Below, piece by piece: positions 53,803 to 63,466 of a stretch of DNA of 64,000 nucleotides. Below the pieces are notes generated by a model that worked only from the letters and a program-made list of their open reading frames with translations, was not told the DNA's origin and searched no databases. The stretch comes from Willaertia magna (Eukaryota > Heterolobosea > Eutetramitea > Acrasida > Naegleriidae), in the NCBI GenBank assembly GCA_902984215.1, contig CADWAF010000148.1:1-64000 (forward strand), read 5' to 3'. The translations under genes were made by a program, and so were the position numbers. Numbering within the stretch: the first letter of the stretch is position 1; the number at the start of each line of letters is the position of its first letter.

Positions 53803-55764
53803 TTATAAATTGAATTCAAATTTCTTTTTCTTTTTTTTACCAAATGGTTTAGGTTTTACCTTCTTTACAACTCCTTCCTTAATAGCACGTTTTACTTCAA
53901 ATTCTTTCATGACATCTTCATATCTACCTTCTTTGAAATGTCTCAAGGTTGGTGCAAACTTTAAATCTTCTCCAGTAAGAGTTTTAGTTTGAGAAACCTT
54001 TTGTTTAATACGATTAAAACTTTCTGAATATTTGCTAACAACTTTTTCATCTTCATTTTCCTCAGTTGAGTTGGTCATTGCTTTTTTCTTTTTTCTAGCT
54101 AAAATTTCTAAAGCCTTCTTCTTGGATAATTCTTCAACTTTCTTTGCCTCTTCTTCTAAATTATTAATATAAGGATCTAACCATTCTCCAGGTATTTTTC
54201 TATGTTCTACTTTCTTTGCTAATAATTGTTCAATATTCTTAATAAAATGTTCTTCATTAATTTCAACAAGTCTTCCTCCTATTTCAACAATAGTTGGCGT
54301 TTTTGAAACAAAAGAGAAAGCCATTCCTTCATGTCCTGCTCTTCCAGTTCTACCAACTCTATGAATATAATCTTCAGGTTTAGCTGGTACGTCATAATTT
54401 ATTACAACAGGAAGATCAGGTACATCAATTCCTCTAGCCAAAACATCTGTACTTATAAGTATTTGACATTCATCATTATGAGGTGCTGAAAAAGATTTAA
54501 TAGCCTTAGTTCTGTATGAAATACTTTTATCTTTATGAATAGGTATAGCCTTATATCCACGATTCGTTAAATTCTCTGCTAATCTTTGTACTTTATCTTT
54601 AGTTCTACAAAATATTAAAACTTTCTTATCTCTTAATGATCCTTTTCTTTTTAATAAATAAAGAAGTAATTTAAATTTCATTTCTTTTTTACTAACAAAA
54701 TATTTAACATGTTTAATTGTTTCAGGAATTTTAAATTCTTCATTTAAATTAACTAAATGATGATTAGGTGCAATTCTTAACATTAAATCTTCAATATCTT
54801 TAGTTAAAGTAGCTGAAAACATTAATGTTTGCATATTATCTTTAGAATCTGATACTGGTTTAGGTAAATGATTAAATATTTTCTTTAATTCTGGTAAAAA
54901 TCCCATATTCAACATTTTATCACATTCATCTAAAACAAAATATTTAACATTATCTAAATTAAAATCTTGTGAATGTTTTTTTAATAATTCTACAACTCTT
55001 CCAGGTGTTGCAACTAAAACATCAACTCCTTTCTTTATATTTTTTAATTGACTATTAATTGAAACTCCACCAAAAATTAATCCTGTATTAATAGATATAT
55101 CATTAATAGTCACTCCTTCTTCTTCCATTACTTGTAATGTATATTTAGCATAATTATTAAAATGTTCATGTACTTGTTCAGATAACTCTTTCGTTGGACA
55201 TAAAATTAAACAATGAACTTTGTTACTTTCAATTGGTAATTCTCCTTTTCTTTTTTTTTCAATTAATTTTTGTAAAATTGGTAAACCAAAAGCTGCAGTT
55301 TTACCTGTACCAGTTTCTGCACTAGCAATTATATTAACTTTACTTAAAGCCTTTGGTATTACTTCTTTTTGGATTTGAGTAGGTTCTTCAAATTTTAGGA
55401 AATGTGTTAGTGCTTTTGATATTGGTCCACTTAGTTTTAGTTTAAGAAAATTGGAATAGGCTTCAGGGTTGGTAAGAAATTTACTTGTTTTATGTTCCGT
55501 TGTTGTAGGTTCAGTTTTATTATTTTCATTTTCTATTTTAGTTTCTTCTTTTTTATATTTTTTTGAATATTTATTTAATTCCGATTCAAGAAAACGTTCC
55601 ACATTAGATTTTGATGGAATTATTGAAGAAGAAAATGTTCTAAATTGTTGTGAAATTATTGAAGAATATATTCCACTTTTAGTTAGTAATGAAGAAGTAT
55701 ATTTATTACATCCTTTACCCGAATGATGAGAAAGAGCAGTTAAATGGGAAAGGACTTGTTTCAT
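53803..55764 (-). CDS. Mitochondrial-type DEAD-box (DECD) RNA helicase
   Basis: 653 residues, intronless. N-terminus (KQVLSHLTALSHHSGKGCNK... with Ser/Arg and RTFSSS) looks like a mitochondrial presequence. Core: FEEPTQIQKEVIPKALSKVN (Q motif), ASAETGTGKTAAF (I), CPTKELSEQVH (Ia), TPGRVVELL (Ib), VLDECDKMLN (II, DECD not DEAD), LMFSATLTKD (III), VLIFCRTKDKVQ (IV), VLARGIDVPDL (V), YIHRVGRTGRAG (VI). The tail is Lys-rich and ends KKVKPKPFGKKKKKKFEFNL. Organellar RNA or ribosome assembly role is likely but inferred. Confidence 0.9.
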   Translation of the reverse strand: MKQVLSHLTALSHHSGKGCNKYTSSLLTKSGIYSSIISQQFRTFSSSIIPSKSNVERFLESELNKYSKKYKKEETKIENENNKTEPTTTEHKTSKFLTNPEAYSNFLKLKLSGPISKALTHFLKFEEPTQIQKEVIPKALSKVNIIASAETGTGKTAAFGLPILQKLIEKKRKGELPIESNKVHCLILCPTKELSEQVHEHFNNYAKYTLQVMEEEGVTINDISINTGLIFGGVSINSQLKNIKKGVDVLVATPGRVVELLKKHSQDFNLDNVKYFVLDECDKMLNMGFLPELKKIFNHLPKPVSDSKDNMQTLMFSATLTKDIEDLMLRIAPNHHLVNLNEEFKIPETIKHVKYFVSKKEMKFKLLLYLLKRKGSLRDKKVLIFCRTKDKVQRLAENLTNRGYKAIPIHKDKSISYRTKAIKSFSAPHNDECQILISTDVLARGIDVPDLPVVINYDVPAKPEDYIHRVGRTGRAGHEGMAFSFVSKTPTIVEIGGRLVEINEEHFIKNIEQLLAKKVEHRKIPGEWLDPYINNLEEEAKKVEELSKKKALEILARKKKKAMTNSTEENEDEKVVSKYSESFNRIKQKVSQTKTLTGEDLKFAPTLRHFKEGRYEDVMKEFEVKRAIKEGVVKKVKPKPFGKKKKKKFEFNL

Positions 55765-55869
55765 TATTTTTTTAATTTTTTATTTTGATTTGCTTCAATT
55801 ATTTACTTGTAGTCTTTACAAAATTGACATTTATTCACTTGAAATGTTTATTATTGATTGTAGAATTAT

Positions 55870-57229
55870 TTAACGTAAGGATATCTTTTCGTGAGAACCA
55901 ACTAAACAATCCAATATTGAAATATTAAATTTTGCAGTCAATTGCTTACAAAATTCAATACCTTTTATAGAATTTCCTCTTTTATCTACAAGTGGAGAAT
56001 ATATTGCCATTCCCATTACACCTGGCACAACAACAAATAAACATCCAGATATACCACTCTTTGCAGGTAACCCAATTTGAAATGCAAATGTACCTGAATA
56101 ATCATACATTCCACAAGAATATAATAAACTAAGACAATCTCTTACTGTTTGTGCTTGCTTAATTACTCTTTCTCCACTTATTGGACAAACACCACTATTA
56201 GCTAAAGTTCCTGCAATAATTGACAATTCTCTTGTTGTACAACTTATACTATTACATTGAACATAAAAATCCAGTACATCATTTATATTATCTTCAGAGT
56301 GAATGCCTTTCACACTTGAACTTCTCATAAAATAGCATAAAGCTTTATTTCTCTCATTATGTTCTTTTTCACTTAAATAAGTACATTGAGAGTATGATAT
56401 TTGTGAATTATCATCATTGGAGTCACCAGTTATTGGACAACCTGCTAATCTTTGAATAAATTGATAAACATTTGTAAATCTTTTACTTGAATTATTCTTT
56501 GGTGTTAGTAAACTTGCACAAACTAATCCACCTGTACTCATGAATGGATTGTGAGGTTTGTTATCTTCATTTAAAATAAATGCATTGTAAGCACTTCCAG
56601 AAGGCTCTCTAAAAAGATTTTTAAATTCATTAAATTTTATACTTACCTTCCAATAAATTCATGTATATGTTCTGAACCTAATTGTTCACAAGCTAAACAA
56701 TACATTAAAGGTAACACACAATGCTGTAAAGTAAATACTTTCCTTGTACCATTCCCAATATGAGCTATTTGTCCATCAATAGTACATAAAGAAATTCCAA
56801 ATTGATTAATATCTACATTAGCTAATTCAGGTATATAAGAAGGTAGTTTTCCCTCAGATAATGATATCTTATTTACTTGGTCATGTATCTCTAATAAATT
56901 GTGACAAAATTCTATTTTCTTTAATATTTGTTTTACAATTGAATAGTTTACATACCTTTAAAATTAGGTATTGCTAATTCACCATTTAAACATTTTTGTA
57001 AAAGATTAGGTTTATCACTAGTCATAAATCTAACAAAATCACTGAACGAAATTTTACCATCTTTACAATAAACAGAACATCTACTTAATCCAAATTGTTT
57101 TAAATATTCCGATAATTCTTCTTCTGTAGCATAACCATCTGCATTCTTATCTAATAATAAAAATTTATTTTGTAATTCTTGTTTTCTCCGATGAATAATT
57201 GTTTCAAAACTGTGATGAGAAATGTCCAT
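55870..57229 (-). CDS. GLS: Glutaminase-like protein with EF-hand, catalytic pair lost
   Basis: 425 residues, exons 56956-57229, 56647-56911, 55870-56608. N-terminal EF-hand with a full loop, LLDKNADGYATEEEL, then the glutaminase domain: LPSYIPELANVDINQFGISLC, GREPSGSAYNAFILNEDNKPHNP, GTLANSGVCPISGERV, LYSCGMYDYSGTFAFQIGLP, KSGISGCLFVVVPGVMGMAI. These align with human GLS. But the nucleophile motif, human QSCVK (S286, K289), reads Q-H-C-V-L here, and the Asn of the human MVNAG turn is Ser (FMSTG). So the Ser-x-x-Lys dyad is missing; it is probably a pseudoenzyme or uses different chemistry. Tyr residues that shape the pocket remain. Confidence 0.85.
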
Positions 57230-57474
57230 ATTTCACTAAAATTATTTTTTTTGAATTTGAATTTTCTTATTTTTTATTTTGTAAAAATTAATTGAAAGTT
57301 TTGTCTAATGTGTTACCAATTTATGAAAGCAATCAATAAAAAGATAGTCATCAAAGTGAAAAGAGAGTGCATACGGTGTTATTGTTTAATTCTACATTTT
57401 AACTCATCCCCAACATTGAACCAATACATACAAACAATAAAAATTGAAATCCCGAGATTAAATTTTAAAAAAAA

Positions 57475-59769
57475 ATGGAAGAAGTTCAACGTTATGCTCA
57501 ATTACAAACTAAAATTGACACAATTTTCGAATTACCTAAAGGAAAGAGTTTTAACATAATACCATATATTGAAAAAAGTAATCCAATATTACAATCAGAT
57601 CAAAGAATTACAAGAAATGAAACATTAGATTTAACTCAAAAAGATTTACATTATTTATTATTATTAAATGAAAAAGATTTCTGGTCTCATATGATATTTG
57701 ATAATAGTTTAAAATCATTTATTGAAAGTTATTTAAGATTAAGTCCTAGACCATTTGATTATTTTTATTTTCAAAATATGAATAGTAAAGAATATAAATT
57801 AGAGAATACTATTCATAGAAAGTTTTTTATAATGATGTATAGATTAATTGTAAATAATAATTTACAAAATGATAATTTATTAGATGTAGGTGATATTATT
57901 TATGATAAAACTATAATTGATATTCCAAAAATATTTGATTTATGTTCTATTTATGGATATACTAATACTTTATTGATTAGTGAATTAATTTATAAATATT
58001 TTTATTTACAACCAAAATTATATAAAGATTTAAATGAAAATATTAAAAATATAATAAATATTTCATTAAGAGATTTAAATGATCAAATATTAAAAATAGA
58101 TTTAAATAATAATTTATTAATTTTACAATTCTTTTATGATTTATTATTTTCAATTAGAAATTTATTAGAAATATTTCCATTAAGTAATTATTCATTTATT
58201 TACAATGATAAAAATGATCAAATACCAATAAATTATCAATTTATTTATTTATTAATGGAAATTTATAATTCTATTTTAAATCATCATTTAAAAATTAATG
58301 ATGAAAATGAAGAATTTATGATAAAACAAATACGTTTAAATATTTTAACTATTTTACATATTTTATTTAGAGAATATTATATGAGAAATATTGAAGATTT
58401 ATTATGTAATAATATTCATTCAAATAATTATCAAAATAAGAAACAATATTATGGTGAATTAATATTTAAAAGATATTTAGAAAGTGTGTTACAATTACAA
58501 CAACAATATGATACAAAAAAGGTGGAAGATTTAGTTACTATAATGTCTTTTGATATTTTAATAAATAAGAAACCATCTGATTTAATTTTAGAATTTTTAA
58601 ATTGGTTAAAAATTTTAATTAAATCTGAACAAGGTAATATTGTAAAAGAAAATATAACTTATTTATTAGAAGATTATGATAAACAATATGATTTATATAA
58701 ATGGTTAGAACAAGTTATTAAAAGTCATCAAAATTTATCAAATGAAGTTCAAGAAGCAACAAATGAAGTAATTAATTTCTTAGAAGAAAAGAGAAAGAAG
58801 AAAGAAGAGAAGGTAGCAGAAGATATTTCTCCAAATCTTAAACAATTACAATCATTCTTCCCTGATTATGGATTAGGATTTTTACAATCATGTTTAGATT
58901 ATTATAAATCAGATTTACAAGTGACAATTAATTCTTTAATGGATAGTAAATTACCAAGTGAATTAATGAAACTAGATAAGAAATTATCATTAAATCAAAA
59001 GAAGAAGGCAAATACAATTAGTTCATTACCTTCTCTCACTACTACTACCAGTTCTACAAGTGGTACTACACTTTTATCAACAACATCTCATCCACTTACT
59101 ACTCCAACAAGTCCTATTGTTTCTCCATCTGTGTGGGAAGACACTGATTTCTTTACAAGAATAAGAATTGGTAAAAAAAAAGATTATAGAACAAACTTTA
59201 ATGAGATTGATGAAGAATTAAAACAAAGAATCATTAGTGAATATTATTATGATGATGAATATGATGACAGTTATGATGATATTTTGCCTGCAATGCCTGC
59301 AGAAGGAAATGAAGATGAAAATTTGAATAGAGTTAATAAAAAGGACAAGCATGAAAAGGTTGAAGTGGAACAACAACAAGAAATAACAAATATTGTTACC
59401 AATGACAATAAGAAACAACCAAAGAATACTAAGCAAATAATCAGCAATGAACAACAAGAATCTGCACCAATACAGCAAGCCGGTAGAGGAAGGGGAAGAG
59501 GATTTCATCATAACCCTCCACCACCTAGAGGAAGAGGAGGTCATCAAAATGCGAATAGAGGTAGAGGAAGAGGATATCAAAACCAACAACAACGCCAACA
59601 AGAGAACAACACTGAAAATCAACAACCGCAACAAGAAACAACAAATGATAATCAAGAAATATCAGATAGAGATAAACAATATAAATCTCACAACAAGGCT
59701 AGAATAGCAAATCATAATAGAAAGTCAAGAGGAGCAAAGAAACGCATGAACACTAATTTGTTCAATTAA
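57475..59769 (+). CDS. ASCC2: ASCC2, CUE-domain subunit of ASC-1 complex
   Basis: 764 residues, intronless. The ASC-1 complex recruits ALKBH3/ASCC3 to alkylation damage and splits collided ribosomes; ASCC2 reads K63 ubiquitin. N-terminal matches: DLHYLLLLNEKDFWSHMIFD followed by a helical array; CUE domain at about 450-500 (NLKQLQSFFPDYGLGFLQSC, then a LMDSKLPSELMKLD run); then a Ser/Thr linker, a DDEYDDSYDD acidic patch, an RG/RGG-rich stretch (GRGRGRGF, PRGRGGHQ, RGRGRGYQ) mixed with Gln, and the conserved end NKARIANHNRKSRGAKKR, matching human ASCC2 NKASRANHNRR. The RGG block is not in human ASCC2. Confidence 0.9.
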   Translation: MEEVQRYAQLQTKIDTIFELPKGKSFNIIPYIEKSNPILQSDQRITRNETLDLTQKDLHYLLLLNEKDFWSHMIFDNSLKSFIESYLRLSPRPFDYFYFQNMNSKEYKLENTIHRKFFIMMYRLIVNNNLQNDNLLDVGDIIYDKTIIDIPKIFDLCSIYGYTNTLLISELIYKYFYLQPKLYKDLNENIKNIINISLRDLNDQILKIDLNNNLLILQFFYDLLFSIRNLLEIFPLSNYSFIYNDKNDQIPINYQFIYLLMEIYNSILNHHLKINDENEEFMIKQIRLNILTILHILFREYYMRNIEDLLCNNIHSNNYQNKKQYYGELIFKRYLESVLQLQQQYDTKKVEDLVTIMSFDILINKKPSDLILEFLNWLKILIKSEQGNIVKENITYLLEDYDKQYDLYKWLEQVIKSHQNLSNEVQEATNEVINFLEEKRKKKEEKVAEDISPNLKQLQSFFPDYGLGFLQSCLDYYKSDLQVTINSLMDSKLPSELMKLDKKLSLNQKKKANTISSLPSLTTTTSSTSGTTLLSTTSHPLTTPTSPIVSPSVWEDTDFFTRIRIGKKKDYRTNFNEIDEELKQRIISEYYYDDEYDDSYDDILPAMPAEGNEDENLNRVNKKDKHEKVEVEQQQEITNIVTNDNKKQPKNTKQIISNEQQESAPIQQAGRGRGRGFHHNPPPPRGRGGHQNANRGRGRGYQNQQQRQQENNTENQQPQQETTNDNQEISDRDKQYKSHNKARIANHNRKSRGAKKRMNTNLFN

Positions 59770-59842
59770 ATAAAGATGTTTTTATACAACAACCCTTTAG
59801 AAATACAAAATTCCAATTCGTTAAGGTTTAAATAAAGTTAGT

Positions 59843-60202
59843 TTACTTTTGGGAAGCATAAACTTCTTGTTTCTTAGCTTGGATTTGTTTACATAAAGCC
59901 ATACATTCTCTATCAAAGACACCACAATCAATACATTTTCCCCATGGGTGGAGTTTTGCTCTAATTTTAACATATGATGGTCTACCATCGAAAACATAGA
60001 CAGTTCTAATATGCTCGTTTTCTACTTTATAAACCCATAAAGGTAAAATACCTATTGCTGCAATACCTAATGCGAATGCTTGCCATTTTGCTCCTTTATA
60101 AGTTTTCCATGCACCCTTGTAATCGTATACTGGGTTGGTGTGGAGAGATCTGGATTGGTTTGAACCGAAGTTGAAGAATGAAGATGATTTCTTGTTGAAC
60201 AT
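59843..60202 (-). CDS. Small mitochondrial-type membrane protein
   Basis: 119 residues. N-terminus MFNKKSSSFFNFGSNQSRSL is an Arg/Lys/Ser mitochondrial presequence type. One hydrophobic segment, FALGIAAIGILPLWVY, then a basic loop and a Cys motif C-x2-C-x6-C-x3-C in GKCIDCGVFDRECMALCK. The layout resembles single-helix inner-membrane subunits of respiratory complexes, but I do not recognise it. The four Cys may hold a metal or two disulphides. Confidence 0.7.
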   Translation of the reverse strand: MFNKKSSSFFNFGSNQSRSLHTNPVYDYKGAWKTYKGAKWQAFALGIAAIGILPLWVYKVENEHIRTVYVFDGRPSYVKIRAKLHPWGKCIDCGVFDRECMALCKQIQAKKQEVYASQK

Positions 60203-60315
60203 TTGTTAATATTTTTTTTTTAAAAAATATTTGGGGTTTTTATTTAATATTTCCAAATATACTATTGGTCAACTGCCTCAGCATTACAAACATGAACCCG
60301 CCATAATTTCTTTCC

Positions 60316-60711
60316 TTAATTCTCCAATTTGATATTTTCAAAAGAATGTGAATTGTCAACCTTTGGGACAGAAATTATTTCATCGATACAATTGGTTGGT
60401 AAGAGGCCAAAAATATGTGGAAAGTAATTCTTTCTTGATTCCACCCAATCAAATTTTATCTCTCCTACTTTTTCATCAACTTCTCTTTCTTTTTCTAATT
60501 TTCTTACATTAATTTTTAAAAGAATTAAATCATTTACACTGCTTTGATATAATTTGACACTTTTTTCACATTCCGATGCTAAAGATGTATGAAGAAATCC
60601 ATCTTTTTGATCACCAAAGAAATATTTATCTTCATATTTTGCTTTATCTTCTTCAAAAAGCTTTTTACTGACACCATGATAAGTAAATTGAACGTCGTTA
60701 CTTGAAGACAT
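60316..60711 (-). CDS. DUF952-family protein
   Basis: 131 residues with the DUF952 pattern: TYHGVSKKLFEEDK, KDGFLHTSLASECEKSVKLY, SVNDLILLKINVRKL, and EIKFDWVESRKNYFPHIFGL, then LPTNCIDEIISVP. The HxS and FPHIFGPLP-type motifs are the family hallmark. The biochemical role of DUF952 is unknown. The ATG at 60711 follows an A-run; the frame extends to a GTG. It lies 22 bases beyond the aminotransferase stop, same strand. Confidence 0.8.
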   Translation of the reverse strand: MSSSNDVQFTYHGVSKKLFEEDKAKYEDKYFFGDQKDGFLHTSLASECEKSVKLYQSSVNDLILLKINVRKLEKEREVDEKVGEIKFDWVESRKNYFPHIFGLLPTNCIDEIISVPKVDNSHSFENIKLEN

Positions 60712-60733
60712 TTTTTTCACACAAATTCAAGAT

Positions 60734-62134
60734 TTATTGAGCTTTTTGTTCGTCTACAAGTAATTTTGCAATCTTAATTGCTTTTTCTCTGTCAATTGCA
60801 AAGTTAACCCTAACTAAATGGGATTCAATATTTTCTTCTCCAGGTCTAAAGAAACTACAACCTGTTGCAATTCCTACCCCTCTTTTTAAACCTTCCTTAA
60901 TTGCATCAATATCTTTATCTTTATGATGAACAAATAATCCATACATTGTTCCATGGGGTTTAATTGGTTCTAAATGACAACATTTACAAAGTGGTTCTTT
61001 TAAGGTGTCATAATTTTCTCTTAATAATCTTCCAAATTCTTTTAAATGTTGTTTGTATTCATTTAAATTATTTAAAAGAAATTCTCCCATTGCATGTTGT
61101 AGATATGGAGCACAAATGTATAATGGTTCAAGACATTTTACAATTTCTTTTATGTGATTTGGATGAGCAATAATGTAACCTAATCTCCAAGCTTGACATC
61201 CTAACATTTTAGAAAAAGTTCTACAAACAATTAAATTCTTTAAATTTAAAATTTCTGGATTTCCAACTGGAGAATCTAAGCAATCCATTACTAATTCATC
61301 ATTAACATCTACTGGATCGATTAAGTTACTGTCATTCTTTTTCTTCCAGATAAAATCTATATAACATTCGTCTAAAATTACAAAACAGTTATATTTTGCA
61401 CATAACTTAATTAAATCTTCTACTTGTTGTTTTGGATATACAATAGTTGTAGGATTTCCAGGGTTTGTAAATATTACACAATCTAACAAGCCTTTCTTTA
61501 AGTAGTTTTCTTCGAGACTGTCTAATTCTAATTCAAAGTTGGGAAACTCCTGGAAAGTTTCTGATTTATTAGGTTTTCTAGTTTGTTTGAATGGAATGAA
61601 ACGACAGTATTTATCTGTGTCAATTCCAAAGATTTGTTGTACCATTTGTAAATGAAAAGTGTAAAAAGGAGTAAATAATCCAATTTGTGATTTTCCCTTT
61701 TCCTTAATCCAAGCCAAAGCACTAACGATTCCTCCAGTTGCTCCTTGACATGCAAGTATATTGTCAACAGATAAGTTATGCAGTTTGTAATGTTTCTTAT
61801 TTAAATTTACAATTCCATCTAGAAATATTTCAGAACCAATGCCTGGATTGTACTGATGGATGTCTTTTACCATTGTCCACTTTTGAACTAAATGTTTTAG
61901 CTTTTCTGGAGGAGAAAATTCAACAACACCTTCTGACATGGAGTACAAGTTGTTTTTTAAACAGAAATTGTGAACATCTCTAATTGTAGGAAATTCAGAT
62001 AATTCATTAAGAGGCAACTTTTGTTTTAGTCTTTCTTCAATTTCTTTTATTTCTTTGCCTCTCTTTTCCTTTTCATACCTTAGAAGGTCGTGACCATGTT
62101 CTTTACCTTGTCCGTGTTTATGGTGTAGGTGCAT
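60734..62134 (-). CDS. Class I/II PLP aminotransferase
   Basis: 466 residues, fold-type I aminotransferase. VDNILACQGATGGIVSALAW, GLFTPFYTFHLQMVQQIFG, CVIFTNPGNPTTIVYP, NCFVILDECYIDFIWKK (the D-E-x-Y-x-x-F motif), the Schiff-base Lys in CRTFSKMLGCQAWRLGYIIA, and the Arg in LVRVNFAIDREKA. The start MHLHHKHGQGKEHGHD is strikingly His-rich and probably disordered or metal-binding. Substrate cannot be told; the kynurenine and alanine/aspartate-type families are candidates, and kynureninase is also in this window. Intronless. Confidence 0.82.
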   Translation of the reverse strand: MHLHHKHGQGKEHGHDLLRYEKEKRGKEIKEIEERLKQKLPLNELSEFPTIRDVHNFCLKNNLYSMSEGVVEFSPPEKLKHLVQKWTMVKDIHQYNPGIGSEIFLDGIVNLNKKHYKLHNLSVDNILACQGATGGIVSALAWIKEKGKSQIGLFTPFYTFHLQMVQQIFGIDTDKYCRFIPFKQTRKPNKSETFQEFPNFELELDSLEENYLKKGLLDCVIFTNPGNPTTIVYPKQQVEDLIKLCAKYNCFVILDECYIDFIWKKKNDSNLIDPVDVNDELVMDCLDSPVGNPEILNLKNLIVCRTFSKMLGCQAWRLGYIIAHPNHIKEIVKCLEPLYICAPYLQHAMGEFLLNNLNEYKQHLKEFGRLLRENYDTLKEPLCKCCHLEPIKPHGTMYGLFVHHKDKDIDAIKEGLKRGVGIATGCSFFRPGEENIESHLVRVNFAIDREKAIKIAKLLVDEQKAQ

Positions 62135-62425
62135 TATAAATTTATTAGTGTTTATTGTTTTTTTATATTAAATTAAATTTTAAATTAATTTGGAAATTTT
62201 TTAACACGAAAATTTAACTCCGAGTTGTTTAAAATTAGAACGAAATAAATATTTATTTGAGGGTCTTCCGATGGGTTCGAAATCTCAAAAATTTCTAAAG
62301 TTAATTCCCACTTTTACTTTGAACTCAAATTCAAACCAGAAGTAGAAAATGTAAATATTTACAAGACGGTTGGCTTGATGAATTAAAAAAGATCAATCTC
62401 GAAAAAAAACATATCAAAGTTGCAA

Positions 62426-63454
62426 ATGGGAAAGAAAGTTGGTTCAGTGTCTAGTTTTCAAAAACTTGAAGAAGAAATTTTAATGCATTTGTTTGGGGAA
62501 GAAAGTATTAAAAGCACTGTTTTAATTGACCAATTAATTGTTGAAGCAAAAGAAGAATTAATTACTTTACAAAATAAACCAAACTTAGAAGAAGTTTTAA
62601 TCCTTATAGATGACCAATCTGATGAGAAAATAGACAATACTATAGCTATTGACAATGAAGAAGAAGAGACAAATAATTTTGAAGACGACTACATTTTGAC
62701 AAACCTTGAAGAGCAAGAGGCAGAAGAATTTAATAAATATTTTGAACAAGACTACATAGATATGAAATATGAAAATATAAACAATAACAACAACGTAATA
62801 ATTGGAGGGTATCATTCAAAAATAAAGCTTAATAGTAAAAGAATTAAAAAGAAATATAAACAAGAAAAGATTAATCCTAAAAGATTTATTCATCATTTGA
62901 AACAAAAGAAACAAATTGAAGAAACTAATTGTAAAATATCTAATTTATCATATTATCATGCACCAACTAGTTATTATGAAGGTCAACCAAGAAGTTCATC
63001 AAATAATTATTACAATGATAATAATAGATCAAAGAGTAGAGAAGAACAACAACTTCAAAAAGCAATTGAAAATTCAGTTAGAGATAATCATATGATTAAT
63101 TTTGCAAATGAATGTGGATTAAGTTATGATATTTTACTTTCTTTAACTCAAAGAGAATTAACACCTGAAGATTATGAATTATTATTACAATTAGATAATT
63201 CTGTACAAAAGAAAACAACATCATCTTCTACTTTAAATTCTCTACCAACCTGTACATTACATTTTAATAATCACAATCTACCAAATAATTTACAAGAAGG
63301 AGATATGTGTATTTGTTGCATGAATGATTTTTGTGAAGGAGAAGAAATTCGATGGATACCTAAATGTGAACATGTTTTTCATAAGGAATGTATTGATCAA
63401 TGGTTAAAAACACATTCAACTACATGTCCTATTTGTAGAATAGATCTTTCGTAA
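62426..63454 (+). CDS. RING-H2 E3 ligase with UIM and myristoylation motif
   Basis: 342 residues. Starts MGKKVGSVSS, a strong N-myristoylation motif (Gly2, Gly6, Ser7). A long acidic/Asn region follows, then a UIM-like helix REEQQLQKAIENSVRDN (pattern E-E-x-x-L-x-x-A-I-x-x-S), and at the C-terminus a full RING-H2: CICCMNDFCEGEEI, WIPKCEHVFHKECIDQWLKT, CPICRIDLS. The ring pattern C-x2-C...C-x-H-x2-H-x2-C...C-x2-C is intact, so E2 recruitment is expected. The frame runs back two codons to a TTG; ATG 62426 is chosen. Confidence 0.85.
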   Translation: MGKKVGSVSSFQKLEEEILMHLFGEESIKSTVLIDQLIVEAKEELITLQNKPNLEEVLILIDDQSDEKIDNTIAIDNEEEETNNFEDDYILTNLEEQEAEEFNKYFEQDYIDMKYENINNNNNVIIGGYHSKIKLNSKRIKKKYKQEKINPKRFIHHLKQKKQIEETNCKISNLSYYHAPTSYYEGQPRSSSNNYYNDNNRSKSREEQQLQKAIENSVRDNHMINFANECGLSYDILLSLTQRELTPEDYELLLQLDNSVQKKTTSSSTLNSLPTCTLHFNNHNLPNNLQEGDMCICCMNDFCEGEEIRWIPKCEHVFHKECIDQWLKTHSTTCPICRIDLS

Positions 63455-63466
63455 AGTATTATTATT

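Noticed and set aside
59218..59655. Hydrophobic Ser/Leu-rich minus-strand frame inside ASCC2
   Set aside because: Complement of the Gln/Asp/RGG repeats; composition artefact.
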